In this document: positions 8,589 through 15,233 of the stretch, one piece after another
Position numbering within the stretch: position 1 is the first letter of the stretch
Layout of the letters: each line of letters begins with the position of its first letter
Assembly (NCBI RefSeq): GCF_017115045.1
Contig: NZ_JABXKK010000116.1
Coordinates: forward strand, 1-40,363
Direction of reading: 5' to 3'
Origin: Nostoc sp. NMS8
GTDB lineage: Bacteria > Cyanobacteriota > Cyanobacteriia > Cyanobacteriales > Nostocaceae
Length of the DNA: 40,363 nucleotides
The notes under the pieces: model-generated
The model's database searches: none
Told to the model about the DNA's origin: nothing
The model's input: the letters and a program-made list of their open reading frames with translations, nothing else
Program-made: the position numbers and the translations under genes

Positions 8589-8632
8589 ATGGGGATGAAA
8601 AGTCTGCCGTCGGCAGCCCTTCATCCCCATTT
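8587..8632 (+). terminator. Strong hairpin followed by T tract
   Basis: AAATGGGGATGAA (8587-8599) pairs perfectly with TTCATCCCCATTT (8620-8632). The loop holds a second perfect hairpin, CTGCCG-T-CGGCAG (8604-8616). TTTTG follows on the plus strand. No annotated plus-strand gene ends here, so it might end a small RNA, or serve the minus-strand gene that ends at 8982. Confidence 0.55.
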
Positions 8633-8673
8633 TGTAGTAATTTGAATAATGACTATGTAAAAAAGATAGTTCT

Positions 8674-8829
8674 AATATAACGTGAGTTCGATGAACCTCT
8701 CCCTCCCAACCTCCCTCTCCGAAACGGAAAGGGAGGAGCAACGAAAATTAAGCTTTTTGCTCCCCTCTCCGTGTCGGAGAGGGGCTGGGGGAGAGGTCAA
8801 ATAAGACTTGTCGAACTCACGTTAATATA
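8674..8829. repeat. MITE-like inverted-repeat element
   Basis: TAACGTGAGTTCGA at 8678-8691 recurs inverted at 8811-8824. The inside is low-complexity CCTCTCC/GGAGAGG, which can also pair. There is no coding sequence. It looks like a short non-autonomous or structural repeat. The rest of 8293-8981 has no gene that I can support. Confidence 0.6.
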
Positions 8830-8981
8830 GGTTTGCTATACAGGCTAGAGAAAAATCTATCCAACCCAGAAGTTTTTTTACAAGAATAGTGAAATGGGCA
8901 ATGTCTACCAATACCGAAAACTCCAATTTCAATATTTGTGACATTGCCCAACCCAACGAAATAGCAAGATATCAGGAAAAC

Positions 8982-9356
8982 CTAATTTTTCCGTTCACCC
9001 TTTTCTAAGGCTTTTTTTACTAAATCATCACTAACACTAGTTACACCCTCAGTATTAGAATTACCAACTTCCTTTGCTAACTCTAGATAATCATCAGGAT
9101 TACCTGTTGACTGCGCTTCAACTTTTGTCTCTTGTGGCTTAGAGGTTGTATATTTAGGTGCTGTGGCTGCTTCGGCTGCTGCTTCACCTTCACCTGTGCG
9201 ATCTACTTCGCTGACACTGAATTGTTGTGCAGCTGCATAATCAGCGTCAAAATCTACCGTTGGTGCTTTTTCGTTACCACTAGCGATGCTTTCAGCAGCT
9301 AATTGTGAATCATGAGTGGGAGATTCATTTAAATTGGGCTTTACTTCATCAGGCAT
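8982..9356 (-). CDS. Acidic, probably disordered protein of unknown function
   Basis: This 124-residue protein is rich in Ala, Glu, Asp, Ser and Thr, has almost no bulky hydrophobic clusters and no cysteine or tryptophan. An Ala/Glu-rich middle (GEGEAAAEAATAP) is followed by a short possible helix (DDLVKKALEKGERKN) at the end. I do not recognise the family. It is divergent from the helical carotenoid protein gene with 224 bp between them. Composition resembles stress-type hydrophilic proteins, but that is only a resemblance. Confidence 0.6.
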   Translation of the reverse strand: MPDEVKPNLNESPTHDSQLAAESIASGNEKAPTVDFDADYAAAQQFSVSEVDRTGEGEAAAEAATAPKYTTSKPQETKVEAQSTGNPDDYLELAKEVGNSNTEGVTSVSDDLVKKALEKGERKN

Positions 9357-9580
9357 AATTAAAACCTTAAGGTAAATTTTTTATTGCTTACTTAAGTGAT
9401 AATAGCAGAGCAGTGCGCTGCTTTCTTGCTTCCTTCAGAGAGACTTTTACCTCTATTAAAAGGTAGATTAAATCTGTAAATATTTACTAATTTAACTCTT
9501 TCTATCGATAGTAGAATTTAATTCTCGAATTCTGGTAACACTTAGTCTGGCTTATTAAATTCTGTTGGAGACAAATAATA

Positions 9581-10111
9581 ATGACTGCAAGTTACGACAA
9601 AACAATTTCTCAAGCTCAGAGCAATGAAACTCAAAAATTGGTGGATGGGTTTAACGCCTTAGATACCGATGCCAAATTAGCTTGGTTCTATTTTGTTTAT
9701 GAAAAAATGGGTGATTCGATCACGCCAGCGGCTCCTGCTGCGGCTGAACCAGAGTTAGCACCACTTCTGCTAGGAGATTATTTTGAATTATCCGATGAGC
9801 AGCAACTAGACATTATGCGGGATATTGTTAACCGCAAAGACACAGAATATTCTCGTGCTTATGGGGCAATCAAAGAAAATAACCAGTTGTTAGTTTGGTA
9901 TGCTTGGGCGGTAGCTATGGGGGATACGGTGGTTGGGATACCAGCTAGCTACCAGTCAAGTAAGGCAATTAACGATCTGGTTTCTCAAATTGAAGAACTA
10001 GATTTTGAAGAACAAATGTCAGTGTTTCGGACAATAGCTGGTGAGTTTGGTTACACCGATGTCAAGCCGATCGCAACGCAAGCCGAAACTGGGAAAACGT
10101 CAAGTTTGTAA
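9581..10111 (+). CDS. hcp: Helical carotenoid protein (OCP N-terminal domain only)
   Basis: This 176-residue protein corresponds to the all-helical carotenoid-binding half of the orange carotenoid protein and lacks the C-terminal NTF2-like domain. Family motifs are WFYFVYEKMGDSITPAAP (35-52; Y40 aligns with Tyr44 of OCP when the MG residues are matched) and NNQLLVWYAWAVAMGDTVVG with IPASY. Such stand-alone proteins bind a keto-carotenoid and either quench singlet oxygen or phycobilisome energy, depending on clade; the clade cannot be settled by eye. GGAG lies 10 bases before the ATG. The C-terminal tail is short and polar. Confidence 0.9.
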   Translation: MTASYDKTISQAQSNETQKLVDGFNALDTDAKLAWFYFVYEKMGDSITPAAPAAAEPELAPLLLGDYFELSDEQQLDIMRDIVNRKDTEYSRAYGAIKENNQLLVWYAWAVAMGDTVVGIPASYQSSKAINDLVSQIEELDFEEQMSVFRTIAGEFGYTDVKPIATQAETGKTSSL

Positions 10112-10170
10112 TCGGTTTTGGCATAGGTGTGGCTACACAAACTAAGTCCGTGTATGCGGACTTGAAGAAC

Positions 10171-10935
10171 CTATGAGACGGCTAACTGACTCAAGTCGGC
10201 TGGGGTAAGGTTGGAGTGTACTACTTGGCCATCACGGAACCAAACGATGCGCTGGGTTTGACGGGCAACTTCTGGTTCATGTGTCACCATCACGACAGTG
10301 ATTCCACTGGCATTGAGTTCGCCAAAAATATCTAAGACTTCTTGGGTTGTACGCGAATCAAGTGCGCCTGTTGGTTCATCGGCCAGGAGTACTACGGGAA
10401 GATTGACGATCGCCCGGGCGATCGCTACTCTTTGTTGTTGTCCACCAGATAATTGAGTTGGTTTATTGTTGAGGCGATTTGCTAAACCGACTCGTGTCAA
10501 TGCAACTGTTGCGCGATCGCTTCTTTCTTTTGGATCGACACTAGCATACACCATCGGCAGCATCACGTTTTCTAATGCTGTTAGTTGAGGCAATAAATGG
10601 AATTGTTGGAACACAAACCCCAGCTTTTTATTACGGATGTGTGCCAAAGATTTATCATCCATTTGCGCCACATCGATATTATCTAAGTAATAATGTCCGC
10701 CGGTGGGTCTATCTAGACAGCCGATAATATTCATGGCTGTGGACTTACCTGAACCAGAAGGCCCCATAATTGAACAATATTCACCTTCGTGGATAGTCAA
10801 ATTCACATCGTTGAGGGCTTTGACTTCGGTCTCACCACTGCCATAGATTTTAAAGATATTCTCCAAACGAATAATTGTTGATTTTGGGACGGGATTGGGA
10901 ATTGAAGAATCGGTAATTGAAATAGTGTTTGTCAT
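10171..10935 (-). CDS. MacB/LolD-type ABC ATPase
   Basis: This 254-residue ATPase has Walker A GPSGSGKS (58-65), signature LSGGQQQRVAIARA (about 162-175) and Walker B VVLLADEPTGALDS, with FVFQQFHLLPQLTALENVML after the Q-loop. This pattern is typical of the MacB/LolD/DevA group that powers mechanotransmission-type transporters. The first 18 residues are an unconserved polar leader. No permease or membrane fusion gene is adjacent; instead a Uma2 fragment lies upstream. In Nostoc relatives of this ATPase serve glycolipid or efflux pumps, but the substrate here is unknown. Confidence 0.88.
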   Translation of the reverse strand: MTNTISITDSSIPNPVPKSTIIRLENIFKIYGSGETEVKALNDVNLTIHEGEYCSIMGPSGSGKSTAMNIIGCLDRPTGGHYYLDNIDVAQMDDKSLAHIRNKKLGFVFQQFHLLPQLTALENVMLPMVYASVDPKERSDRATVALTRVGLANRLNNKPTQLSGGQQQRVAIARAIVNLPVVLLADEPTGALDSRTTQEVLDIFGELNASGITVVMVTHEPEVARQTQRIVWFRDGQVVHSNLTPADLSQLAVS

Positions 10936-10941
10936 AAGAAT

Positions 10942-11091
10942 TTAGTTATTCAGTTGGTAGATATGCAATTGTAGCAACGTGCCATCAGCATTACGCTCAA
11001 ATCTAATTAATTCATTTATCTGACATAACTGGAAGAATTGCTCATCTGTTATTTGAAGAACAAGAGCAAAGTTGATACTTAACGCATCCAT
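10942..11091 (-). pseudogene. N-terminal fragment of a Uma2 (DUF820) gene
   Basis: The frame encodes 49 residues beginning MDALSINFALVLQITDEQFF and continuing QLCQINELIRFERNADG, then stops after an unrelated tail. The first 37 residues align with the intact Uma2 protein at 15234-15809 (MNALTVNLKPVLELTDEQFF). The nuclease-fold core is missing. It ends seven bases before the MacB/LolD-type gene starts, so it may now act as its leader. Confidence 0.8.
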
Positions 11092-11174
11092 AGAAAAATT
11101 TCAACTTGAATATTCCCATAAAAATGCCAAAAGCGAATGCACTTTAGCGAAAAACATATTTAGAATGATTGACT

Positions 11175-11513
11175 CTAAGTATTGATTACTTTATCCGCAG
11201 CACCAGTTAATATTTCATCCATCCAAGCATTTATGCTCTTCCCAGCCTTTTTAGCAGCAATAAATATTTTACGGTGGTGTTCTGGAGTTGTGCGGAATGG
11301 AAGTTTACCAGAGAATGGTTTATCAGGCTCCTCTCCTAGTTCTTCAGAGAAAGCAAGATAATCATCAACAGAAATTTTAAATTCTTGACGCGCTTCCTCT
11401 ACAGTTTTTGCCTTAAAGGTAATCACGTCATTAATATCTAGGACTTGGCCAAAAAGTATTCCCGCCTCTACATCTACCTCTATACTAGCTGTGTATCCTT
11501 TATAAGTCATCAT
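11175..11513 (-). CDS. hicB: HicB-type antitoxin
   Basis: This 112-residue protein has the HicB pattern. A degraded RNase H-like half begins MTYKGYTASIEVDVEAGILFG and runs through EEARQEFKISVDDYLAFSEE. The C-terminal half, LPFRTTPEHHRKIFIAAKKA with GKSINAWMDEILTGAA, is a ribbon-helix-helix DNA-binding domain. It lies downstream of hicA with a four-base overlap. It should neutralise the toxin and repress the operon; a perfect inverted repeat lies just upstream of hicA. Confidence 0.9.
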   Translation of the reverse strand: MMTYKGYTASIEVDVEAGILFGQVLDINDVITFKAKTVEEARQEFKISVDDYLAFSEELGEEPDKPFSGKLPFRTTPEHHRKIFIAAKKAGKSINAWMDEILTGAADKVINT

Positions 11514-11770
11514 ATTTCAATTCCTGCCTTAATTAAAAATTCTCTAACAGATTTGACTGCTCCTTTATCTGTCTCATTTTGAGGATGCGGTTCGTGAAAA
11601 ACAGCTTTCACATCATTTGATTTCACACAAACCCGTGAATTTCTACCTTGAGTAATATCAGCACCTAAAGCTATGAATAAACTTTCAATATCTTTCCAAA
11701 GAATATTAGATGGTACAGGATTTGTAAAAATTAACTCTAAAATCTGACGTTGTTTGTTATTGAGATCCAT
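11510..11770 (-). CDS. hicA: HicA-type toxin, variant active site
   Basis: This 86-residue protein has the alpha-beta-beta-beta-alpha double-stranded RNA-binding layout of HicA: a first helix with LWKDIESLFIALGADI, then strands GRNSRVCVKSNDVKAVFHEP, then the family end ETDKGAVKSVREFLIKAG. The usual GSHxxF histidine is replaced by NSRVCV; histidines H59 and H62 occur in FHEPHP. This variant type is common with HicB partners, so it is probably functional. Gene order hicA-hicB and the ATGA overlap support the pair. Confidence 0.85.
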   Translation of the reverse strand: MDLNNKQRQILELIFTNPVPSNILWKDIESLFIALGADITQGRNSRVCVKSNDVKAVFHEPHPQNETDKGAVKSVREFLIKAGIEI

Positions 11771-11822
11771 TTAATCAATACAATTACAGCCATATTACAG
11801 TTAAGTTGAGTATAACCATCAA

Positions 11823-11853
11823 TTCCACGATATCATATTATGATATCGTGGAA
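11823..11853. promoter_or_regulatory. Perfect 15-bp inverted repeat, candidate HicB operator
   Basis: TTCCACGATATCATA (11823-11837) and its exact reverse complement (11839-11853) are separated by one base. The repeat lies 53-83 bp before the hicA start. HicB proteins carry ribbon-helix-helix domains that bind palindromes near their promoters, so an operator is the simplest reading. It lies next to dispersed repeats, so a repeat-derived hairpin is the alternative. Confidence 0.5.
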
Positions 11854-11862
11854 AATATAGAA

Positions 11863-11998
11863 GCGTAGGTGTAGCCCATCGTAGACATCGCCTATTGTGG
11901 AAGAGTGAGTGCGTTAGCGTAGCTCACCGTAGGTATTACCTTGCAGAAAACCTCAAAAATAAGACGTAGATGCGTAGCAGGTTGTTGTTAGACATTTC
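11863..11998. repeat. Composite dispersed repeat, copy 1
   Basis: It contains the GTAGCCC-TAGACA unit (11863-11891), a GTGGAAGAGTGAGTGCG unit, and the TTGCAGAAAACCTCAAAAAT unit. The same units recur in the same order or permuted at 12966-13082, 13716-13830 and 14625-14760. Confidence 0.7.
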
Positions 11999-11999
11999 T

Positions 12000-12413
12000 C
12001 TAGCCACCTTTGCCGTTAGTTGTAGCTTGAGTCGGTTGAGTGACGGGAACCGTTACAACTGTAGGAACTTGTGAAATAGATTTTTTACTCGTACTCCGCT
12101 TTCGGCTAGAACCACCTGCTTTTGAATACTCCATACTGTTTCTACCGTAGATAGTTGCAACTGCACTAAACATCCTCTCAGATAGTTCCGAGAGTTCTTT
12201 GTCCATCTGATTCATCGTCTTACGAGATTCCTCAAGATTAGATAGAAGGGTATTATGGGCTTCTAATGTGGCACGGGTATTATCAATAAAGCGGGTATAA
12301 GCTTCAATTGTTAATCCATGCCCTAAATCCAGGTTCTCATTAATGGATTTAAGCAGTGCAAGACGGCGTTGAGCTTTGTCTACAGGAGCAGAACCGCGAG
12401 TTCTTAGAGACAT
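12000..12413 (-). CDS. Hypothetical coiled-coil protein
   Basis: This 137-residue protein is mainly helical. SAPVDKAQRRLALLKSINEN is followed by a long heptad-like stretch (TRFIDNTRATLEAHNTLLSN, then LEESRKTMNQMDKELSELSE; about 40-85) and a basic Ser/Lys/Arg linker (SSRKRSTSKKS). The tail is Val/Thr/Pro rich (VPTVVTVPVTQPTQATTNG). It has no cysteines, signal peptide or membrane helix. I do not recognise a family. It sits between a HicAB pair and a tandem-repeat array in an accessory island. Confidence 0.65.
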   Translation of the reverse strand: MSLRTRGSAPVDKAQRRLALLKSINENLDLGHGLTIEAYTRFIDNTRATLEAHNTLLSNLEESRKTMNQMDKELSELSERMFSAVATIYGRNSMEYSKAGGSSRKRSTSKKSISQVPTVVTVPVTQPTQATTNGKGG

Positions 12414-12564
12414 GGGAGATATTTCTTGAATAGTTCTATCTCAACATAGCGGAATGCCTTTCTACGTGAGATGAGTAGTTTTGTGGATTTAATTAAGAGT
12501 TAATATTGAGAGTTTCTCTGTATTTTTACTAATCCATTCACCTGTATTTGTCTGTTGTTTTAGG

Positions 12565-13026
12565 ATGAACGCAATCATTTATGTAACAGCGATCGCCGAA
12601 ATAGCAAATGCTGTCGCCGAAATAGCAAATGCTGTCGCCGAAATAGCAAATGCTGTCACCGAAATAGCAAATGCTGTCACTGAAATAGCAAATGCTGTCG
12701 GCGAAATAGCAAATGTTGTCGGCGAAATAGCAAATGTTGTCGGCGAAATAGCAAATGCTGTCGCCGAAATAGCAAATGCTGTCACCGAAATAGCAAATGC
12801 GATCACCGAAATAGCAAATGTTGTCGCCGAAATAGCAAATGTTGTCGCCAAAATAGCAAATGCTGTCGCCGAAATAGCAAATGTTGTCGCCGAAATAGCA
12901 AATGCTGTCGCCGGAATAGCAAATGCGATCGCCGAAATAGCAAATGTTGTCGCCGAAATAGCAAATGCGATCGCCTGTTATGGAAGAGTGAATGCGTTAG
13001 CGTCGCTTACCGTAGGTATTGCCTGA
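12565..13026 (+). CDS. Possible heptad-repeat protein encoded by the tandem array (doubtful)
   Basis: The open frame gives 153 residues: a ten-residue leader, 18 heptads of consensus AEIANAV, and a short tail encoded by a dispersed repeat. Ile and Val alternate at 4- and 3-residue spacing, so if made it would be an almost perfect coiled coil. Arguments against: no clear ribosome binding site, tail made of repeat DNA, mostly non-synonymous variation among units, and an equally open opposite strand. I keep it as a doubtful gene. Confidence 0.25.
   Translation: MNAIIYVTAIAEIANAVAEIANAVAEIANAVTEIANAVTEIANAVGEIANVVGEIANVVGEIANAVAEIANAVTEIANAITEIANVVAEIANVVAKIANAVAEIANVVAEIANAVAGIANAIAEIANVVAEIANAIACYGRVNALASLTVGIA
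12595..12972. repeat. Tandem array, 18 copies of a 21-bp unit
   Basis: The unit GCCGAAATAGCAAATGCTGTC is repeated 18 times without spacers (378 bp). Both ends, and two inner units, run into a GATCGCC/GATCACC variant; the flanks are HIP1 sites (GCGATCGCC). Both strands stay open: on the plus strand a frame from 12565 to 13026 reads (AEIANAV)n, and the minus strand reads FAISATA-type repeats. Differences between units are almost all amino-acid changing, which argues against selection on a protein. It is not a CRISPR array. Confidence 0.92.
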
Positions 13027-13082
13027 CAGAAAACCTCAAAAATAAAGCGTATCGCATAGCGGCTTGTCGCTAGACATCGCCC
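12966..13082. repeat. Composite dispersed repeat, copy 2
   Basis: It begins at the HIP1 site that ends the tandem array. It carries a GGAAGAGTGAATGCG unit, a diverged middle and CAGAAAACCTCAAAAATAAA. It reaches almost to the 3' end of the RelE/ParE-type toxin gene. Confidence 0.65.
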
Positions 13083-13094
13083 GTAATTATAGTG

Positions 13095-13391
13095 TTAGGT
13101 TCGCGTCTGCCACGATTTTGGATCTCTGCGACCATGAAAAATTGCCGTTACTATTAATCGACTCGACACAATCCGATAGTACACAGCATAGGGAAATCGC
13201 CGCACTACTGCTCGTCGAATATCACCGTAGACAATTACATAGGATTCTGGCATCTGAGAAATTCGATTCACTGTTTCGTCTACACAGTCTAAAAACTCGT
13301 CACCCAGACCGGGTTTCTGACTCTCGTACCAACTGTGTGCATCATTGAGTTCTTCTCGAACCTCTGGGCGAAACACCAGGACATAATTCAT
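13095..13391 (-). CDS. RelE/ParE-superfamily toxin
   Basis: This 98-residue protein has the ParE-type layout. VLVFRPEVREELNDAHSWYE (helix with Trp-Tyr) is followed by GLGDEFLDCVDETVNRISQM, then RRAVVRRFPYAVYYRI and the closing strand IVTAIFHGRRDPKSW. The conserved arginines and the HGRRDP end fit this branch. Members inhibit either ribosome-bound mRNA or gyrase; which applies here cannot be told. It overlaps the upstream antitoxin gene by four bases. Confidence 0.9.
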   Translation of the reverse strand: MNYVLVFRPEVREELNDAHSWYESQKPGLGDEFLDCVDETVNRISQMPESYVIVYGDIRRAVVRRFPYAVYYRIVSSRLIVTAIFHGRRDPKSWQTRT

Positions 13392-13612
13392 TGCTGTCCC
13401 TTAATTGATGCTTTGATTTCCTCCCAAGTCAGCACATTATCTGGATTTGAATCGTAGTCAGCAGTTCGACGATCAAGCTCTCGCTTTTGTGCATCGGTTA
13501 AATCAGGATAAACTTGCTCTGCTGCGATGCTATCCCAAATTGCCTGCACAATACGGATTCTATCTTCAACACTGAGAGTTGCAATTTCGTTCAAAGTAGC
13601 TGTGATATCCAT
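13388..13612 (-). CDS. Addiction-module antitoxin paired with the RelE/ParE toxin
   Basis: Starting at the ATG at 13612 gives 74 residues, MDITATLNEIATLSVEDRIR, followed by IVQAIWDSIAAE and the acidic LTDAQKRELDRRTADYDSNP, and ending TWEEIKASIKG. This matches the short addiction-module component family that regularly precedes ParE/RelE-type toxins. A longer frame from 13681 exists, but its first 23 residues do not look conserved. Its stop overlaps the toxin start by four bases. Confidence 0.87.
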   Translation of the reverse strand: MDITATLNEIATLSVEDRIRIVQAIWDSIAAEQVYPDLTDAQKRELDRRTADYDSNPDNVLTWEEIKASIKGQQ

Positions 13613-13715
13613 ACTGATTAACTTGGAGTGAGGAAGCAACTGGTACACCTTAAATATAGCGGACAAGATTTTGTCCATCAAATCAAACGCTGCATCTGCT
13701 TTGATGCCAAATAGT

Positions 13716-13830
13716 ACGATGTCTACGACGGGCTACGCCTACGCTTTGCAGAAAACCTCAAAAATTAAGCGATCGCTGTTGTGTAAGAGTGAGTGCGATG
13801 CCGAAGGCTGGCTACGCCTACGCATTATTA
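13716..13830. repeat. Composite dispersed repeat, copy 3
   Basis: Units in order: CGATGTCTACGACGGGCTAC (13716 onward), GCAGAAAACCTCAAAAATTA with a HIP1 site, a GTAAGAGTGAGTGCG unit, and a diverged GGCTGGCTACGCCTACGC at the right. No gene is seen between the antitoxin promoter region and 13959. Confidence 0.7.
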
Positions 13831-13958
13831 GCTGCTTGAATTGTCTCACCTGTAAGTCGCAGACGTGATTATTCTAGTTGTAGCTTGTGGTGATCGCAGT
13901 GAAACCCAACGAATAAACTATGATCAAGAAGCAGACTTGATTTACTAGAGTGCTTTGC

Positions 13959-14174
13959 ATGGTTTCAGCAGAATTAATCTCCACTTTGCGAGAACTTAGT
14001 CGAGCAGATAAGTTTTATATTATGCAGGTTTTAATCTCAGAGTTAGCCCAACAGGAAACCGATCTGATTAAGCCCGATCAGTCTTATCCTGTGTGGTCGC
14101 CTTATGATGCAGTTGAAGCAGCAGATACTATGTTAAAAGTGCTAGAAGCTGCTAAAACTCAAGACCATGCGTAA
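13959..14174 (+). CDS. Small protein upstream of a retropepsin-like gene
   Basis: From the ATG at 13959 the product is 71 residues: MVSAELISTLRELSRADKFY, then IMQVLISELAQQETD and PVWSPYDAVEAADTMLKVLE. It is helical and acidic and has no signal peptide. An upstream GTG at 13950 is possible. The gene overlaps the start of the retropepsin-like gene by eight bases, so the two form a translationally coupled pair. Size and arrangement resemble a two-gene addiction or processing module, but I know of no proven function. Confidence 0.7.
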   Translation: MVSAELISTLRELSRADKFYIMQVLISELAQQETDLIKPDQSYPVWSPYDAVEAADTMLKVLEAAKTQDHA

Positions 14175-14595
14175 CGCACAACGGTATTCCTTTATCCCGA
14201 TTGATGTTGCATTGGGCGAAGCCAGTTTCCGCCCCTATCTACCCCTTACTTTGATCTACCAGCAAAGTTCTGCGATCGCATCCGGTCTGTTGGATACTGG
14301 AGCAAGCGTGAATGTGCTTCCTTATTCAGTAGGAGTTGAGCTTGGGTATGTGTGGGAACAGCAGACAACTGTATTGAGTTTGACAGGTAATTTAGCTCAA
14401 TACGAGGCGCGTGTCGTGCTTCTTTAGGCAGTAGTTGGGCAATTTGAACCTGTACAACTTGTATTTGCATGGACACAGGCTACAAACGTACCGCTAATTT
14501 TGGGGCAAGTTAATTTCTTTATGGAGTTTGATGTTTGTTTCTACCGTTCCCATTTACAGTTTGAGATCAGCCCTAAATCGGTAGCCTCAGAGTAG
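14167..14595 (+). pseudogene. Retropepsin-like aspartic protease, broken by one in-frame stop
   Basis: The first 86 codons encode FIPIDVALGEASFRPYLPLT and the aspartic-protease motif LLDTGASVNVLPY (about 42-54). A TAG at 14425-14427 then interrupts. The same frame continues for 55 codons (AVVGQFEPVQLVFAWTQATN, then VPLILGQVNFFMEFDVCFY) to a second TAG at 14593-14595. The continuation carries the expected second half of the fold, so the full product would be 142 residues. A CAG to TAG change is the simplest cause. It could be a fresh pseudogene, a sequence error or readthrough. Confidence 0.85.
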
Positions 14596-14624
14596 CGGAC
14601 GGAAGCTTTTGGTGGAGGTCATTG

Positions 14625-14760
14625 TAAAGAGCGATCGCCTTGCAGAAAACCTCAAAAACAAAGCGATGGCTCTTGTGGAAGCGTGAGTGCGATGTCTACG
14701 ACGGGCTACGCCTACGCCTTGCAGAAAACCTCAAAAATAATGTGATCGCCTGTTATGTTA
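14625..14760. repeat. Composite dispersed repeat, copy 4 (one and a half units)
   Basis: TTGCAGAAAACCTCAAAAA occurs twice (from 14639 and 14718). Between the copies lie the GTGGAAGCGTGAGTGCG unit and CGATGTCTACGACGGGCTAC. The open frame across it (14640-14846) is repeat-derived and is not called as a gene. Confidence 0.75.
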
Positions 14761-14795
14761 AATTTTTCTTCAAGTATGTTAAATTTTTCTTCAAG
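14754..14795. repeat. Direct duplication of 21 bp
   Basis: TATGTTAAATTTTTCTTCAA plus a G is present twice, head to tail, at 14754-14774 and 14775-14795. It looks like a recent slippage duplication. From 14796 to about 15040 the sequence is AT-rich with nothing I can identify. Confidence 0.8.
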
Positions 14796-15044
14796 CCCAT
14801 ATTTGGCAAAACAAAACTCACAAGAGTAATTGCAACGTTCTGTTAAATGATAATTTATAACCAAATTTCTCATATCCATTTTTAGGAACCCCTAACTTAG
14901 CGCTTAAGTTCTTTTTAAGCTTTACACTTTAAGTATTCCCACAAATGAATCTGAATTAGCGATCTAATTAAACATTTTCCTGCAATTGCTCATAAAAAAT
15001 ATTACTTGCCACTTTACAAATAGTTAGTAATAGTATAATAAGAA

Positions 15045-15213
15045 GGGCAGGATACCTGCCCTGCAAGGACTATTTTATTCCTTCAATCCGTTCTTCAACC
15101 TCTTGGTACAACTTGTGTAGGCAATCCAAATTATCGCCGATAGTCTTTGAATAACCGCGTCCATTCACTTCCAACAAAGTTGATACAATTGCGGTTAAGG
15201 TTCAGCAACCGTG
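15045..15213 (-). pseudogene. Truncated copy of the 3' end of chlH with its terminator
   Basis: Read on the minus strand, the segment encodes IVSTLLEVNGRGYSKTIGDN then LDCLHKLYQEVEERIEGIK and a stop at 15070-15072. The intact ChlH ends IVSTLLEVNGRGYWETSEDN then LDRLRELYQEVEDRIEGIE. The downstream hairpin (GGGCAGG/CCTGCCC, 15045-15061) is copied too. Frame and stop are preserved despite many changes, and similarity is lost just beyond 15213. The Uma2 gene lies between this copy and the real chlH end. It may be a decayed duplicate or the tail of a lost paralogue. Confidence 0.85.
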
Positions 15214-15233
15214 AATTTTATTTTGTTATTGAG

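Noticed and set aside
12579..12851. 90-codon minus-strand frame through the tandem array
   Set aside because: It is open only because the 21-bp unit lacks stops in that frame.
12595..12972. CRISPR array
   Set aside because: The units are contiguous and 21 bp long with no unique spacers, and no cas gene is near.
13064..13348. 94-codon plus-strand frame
   Set aside because: It lies antisense to the well-supported RelE/ParE-type toxin gene and starts in a dispersed repeat.
14640..14846. 68-codon frame
   Set aside because: It is made of dispersed-repeat DNA plus a 21-bp direct duplication; no ribosome binding site or family.
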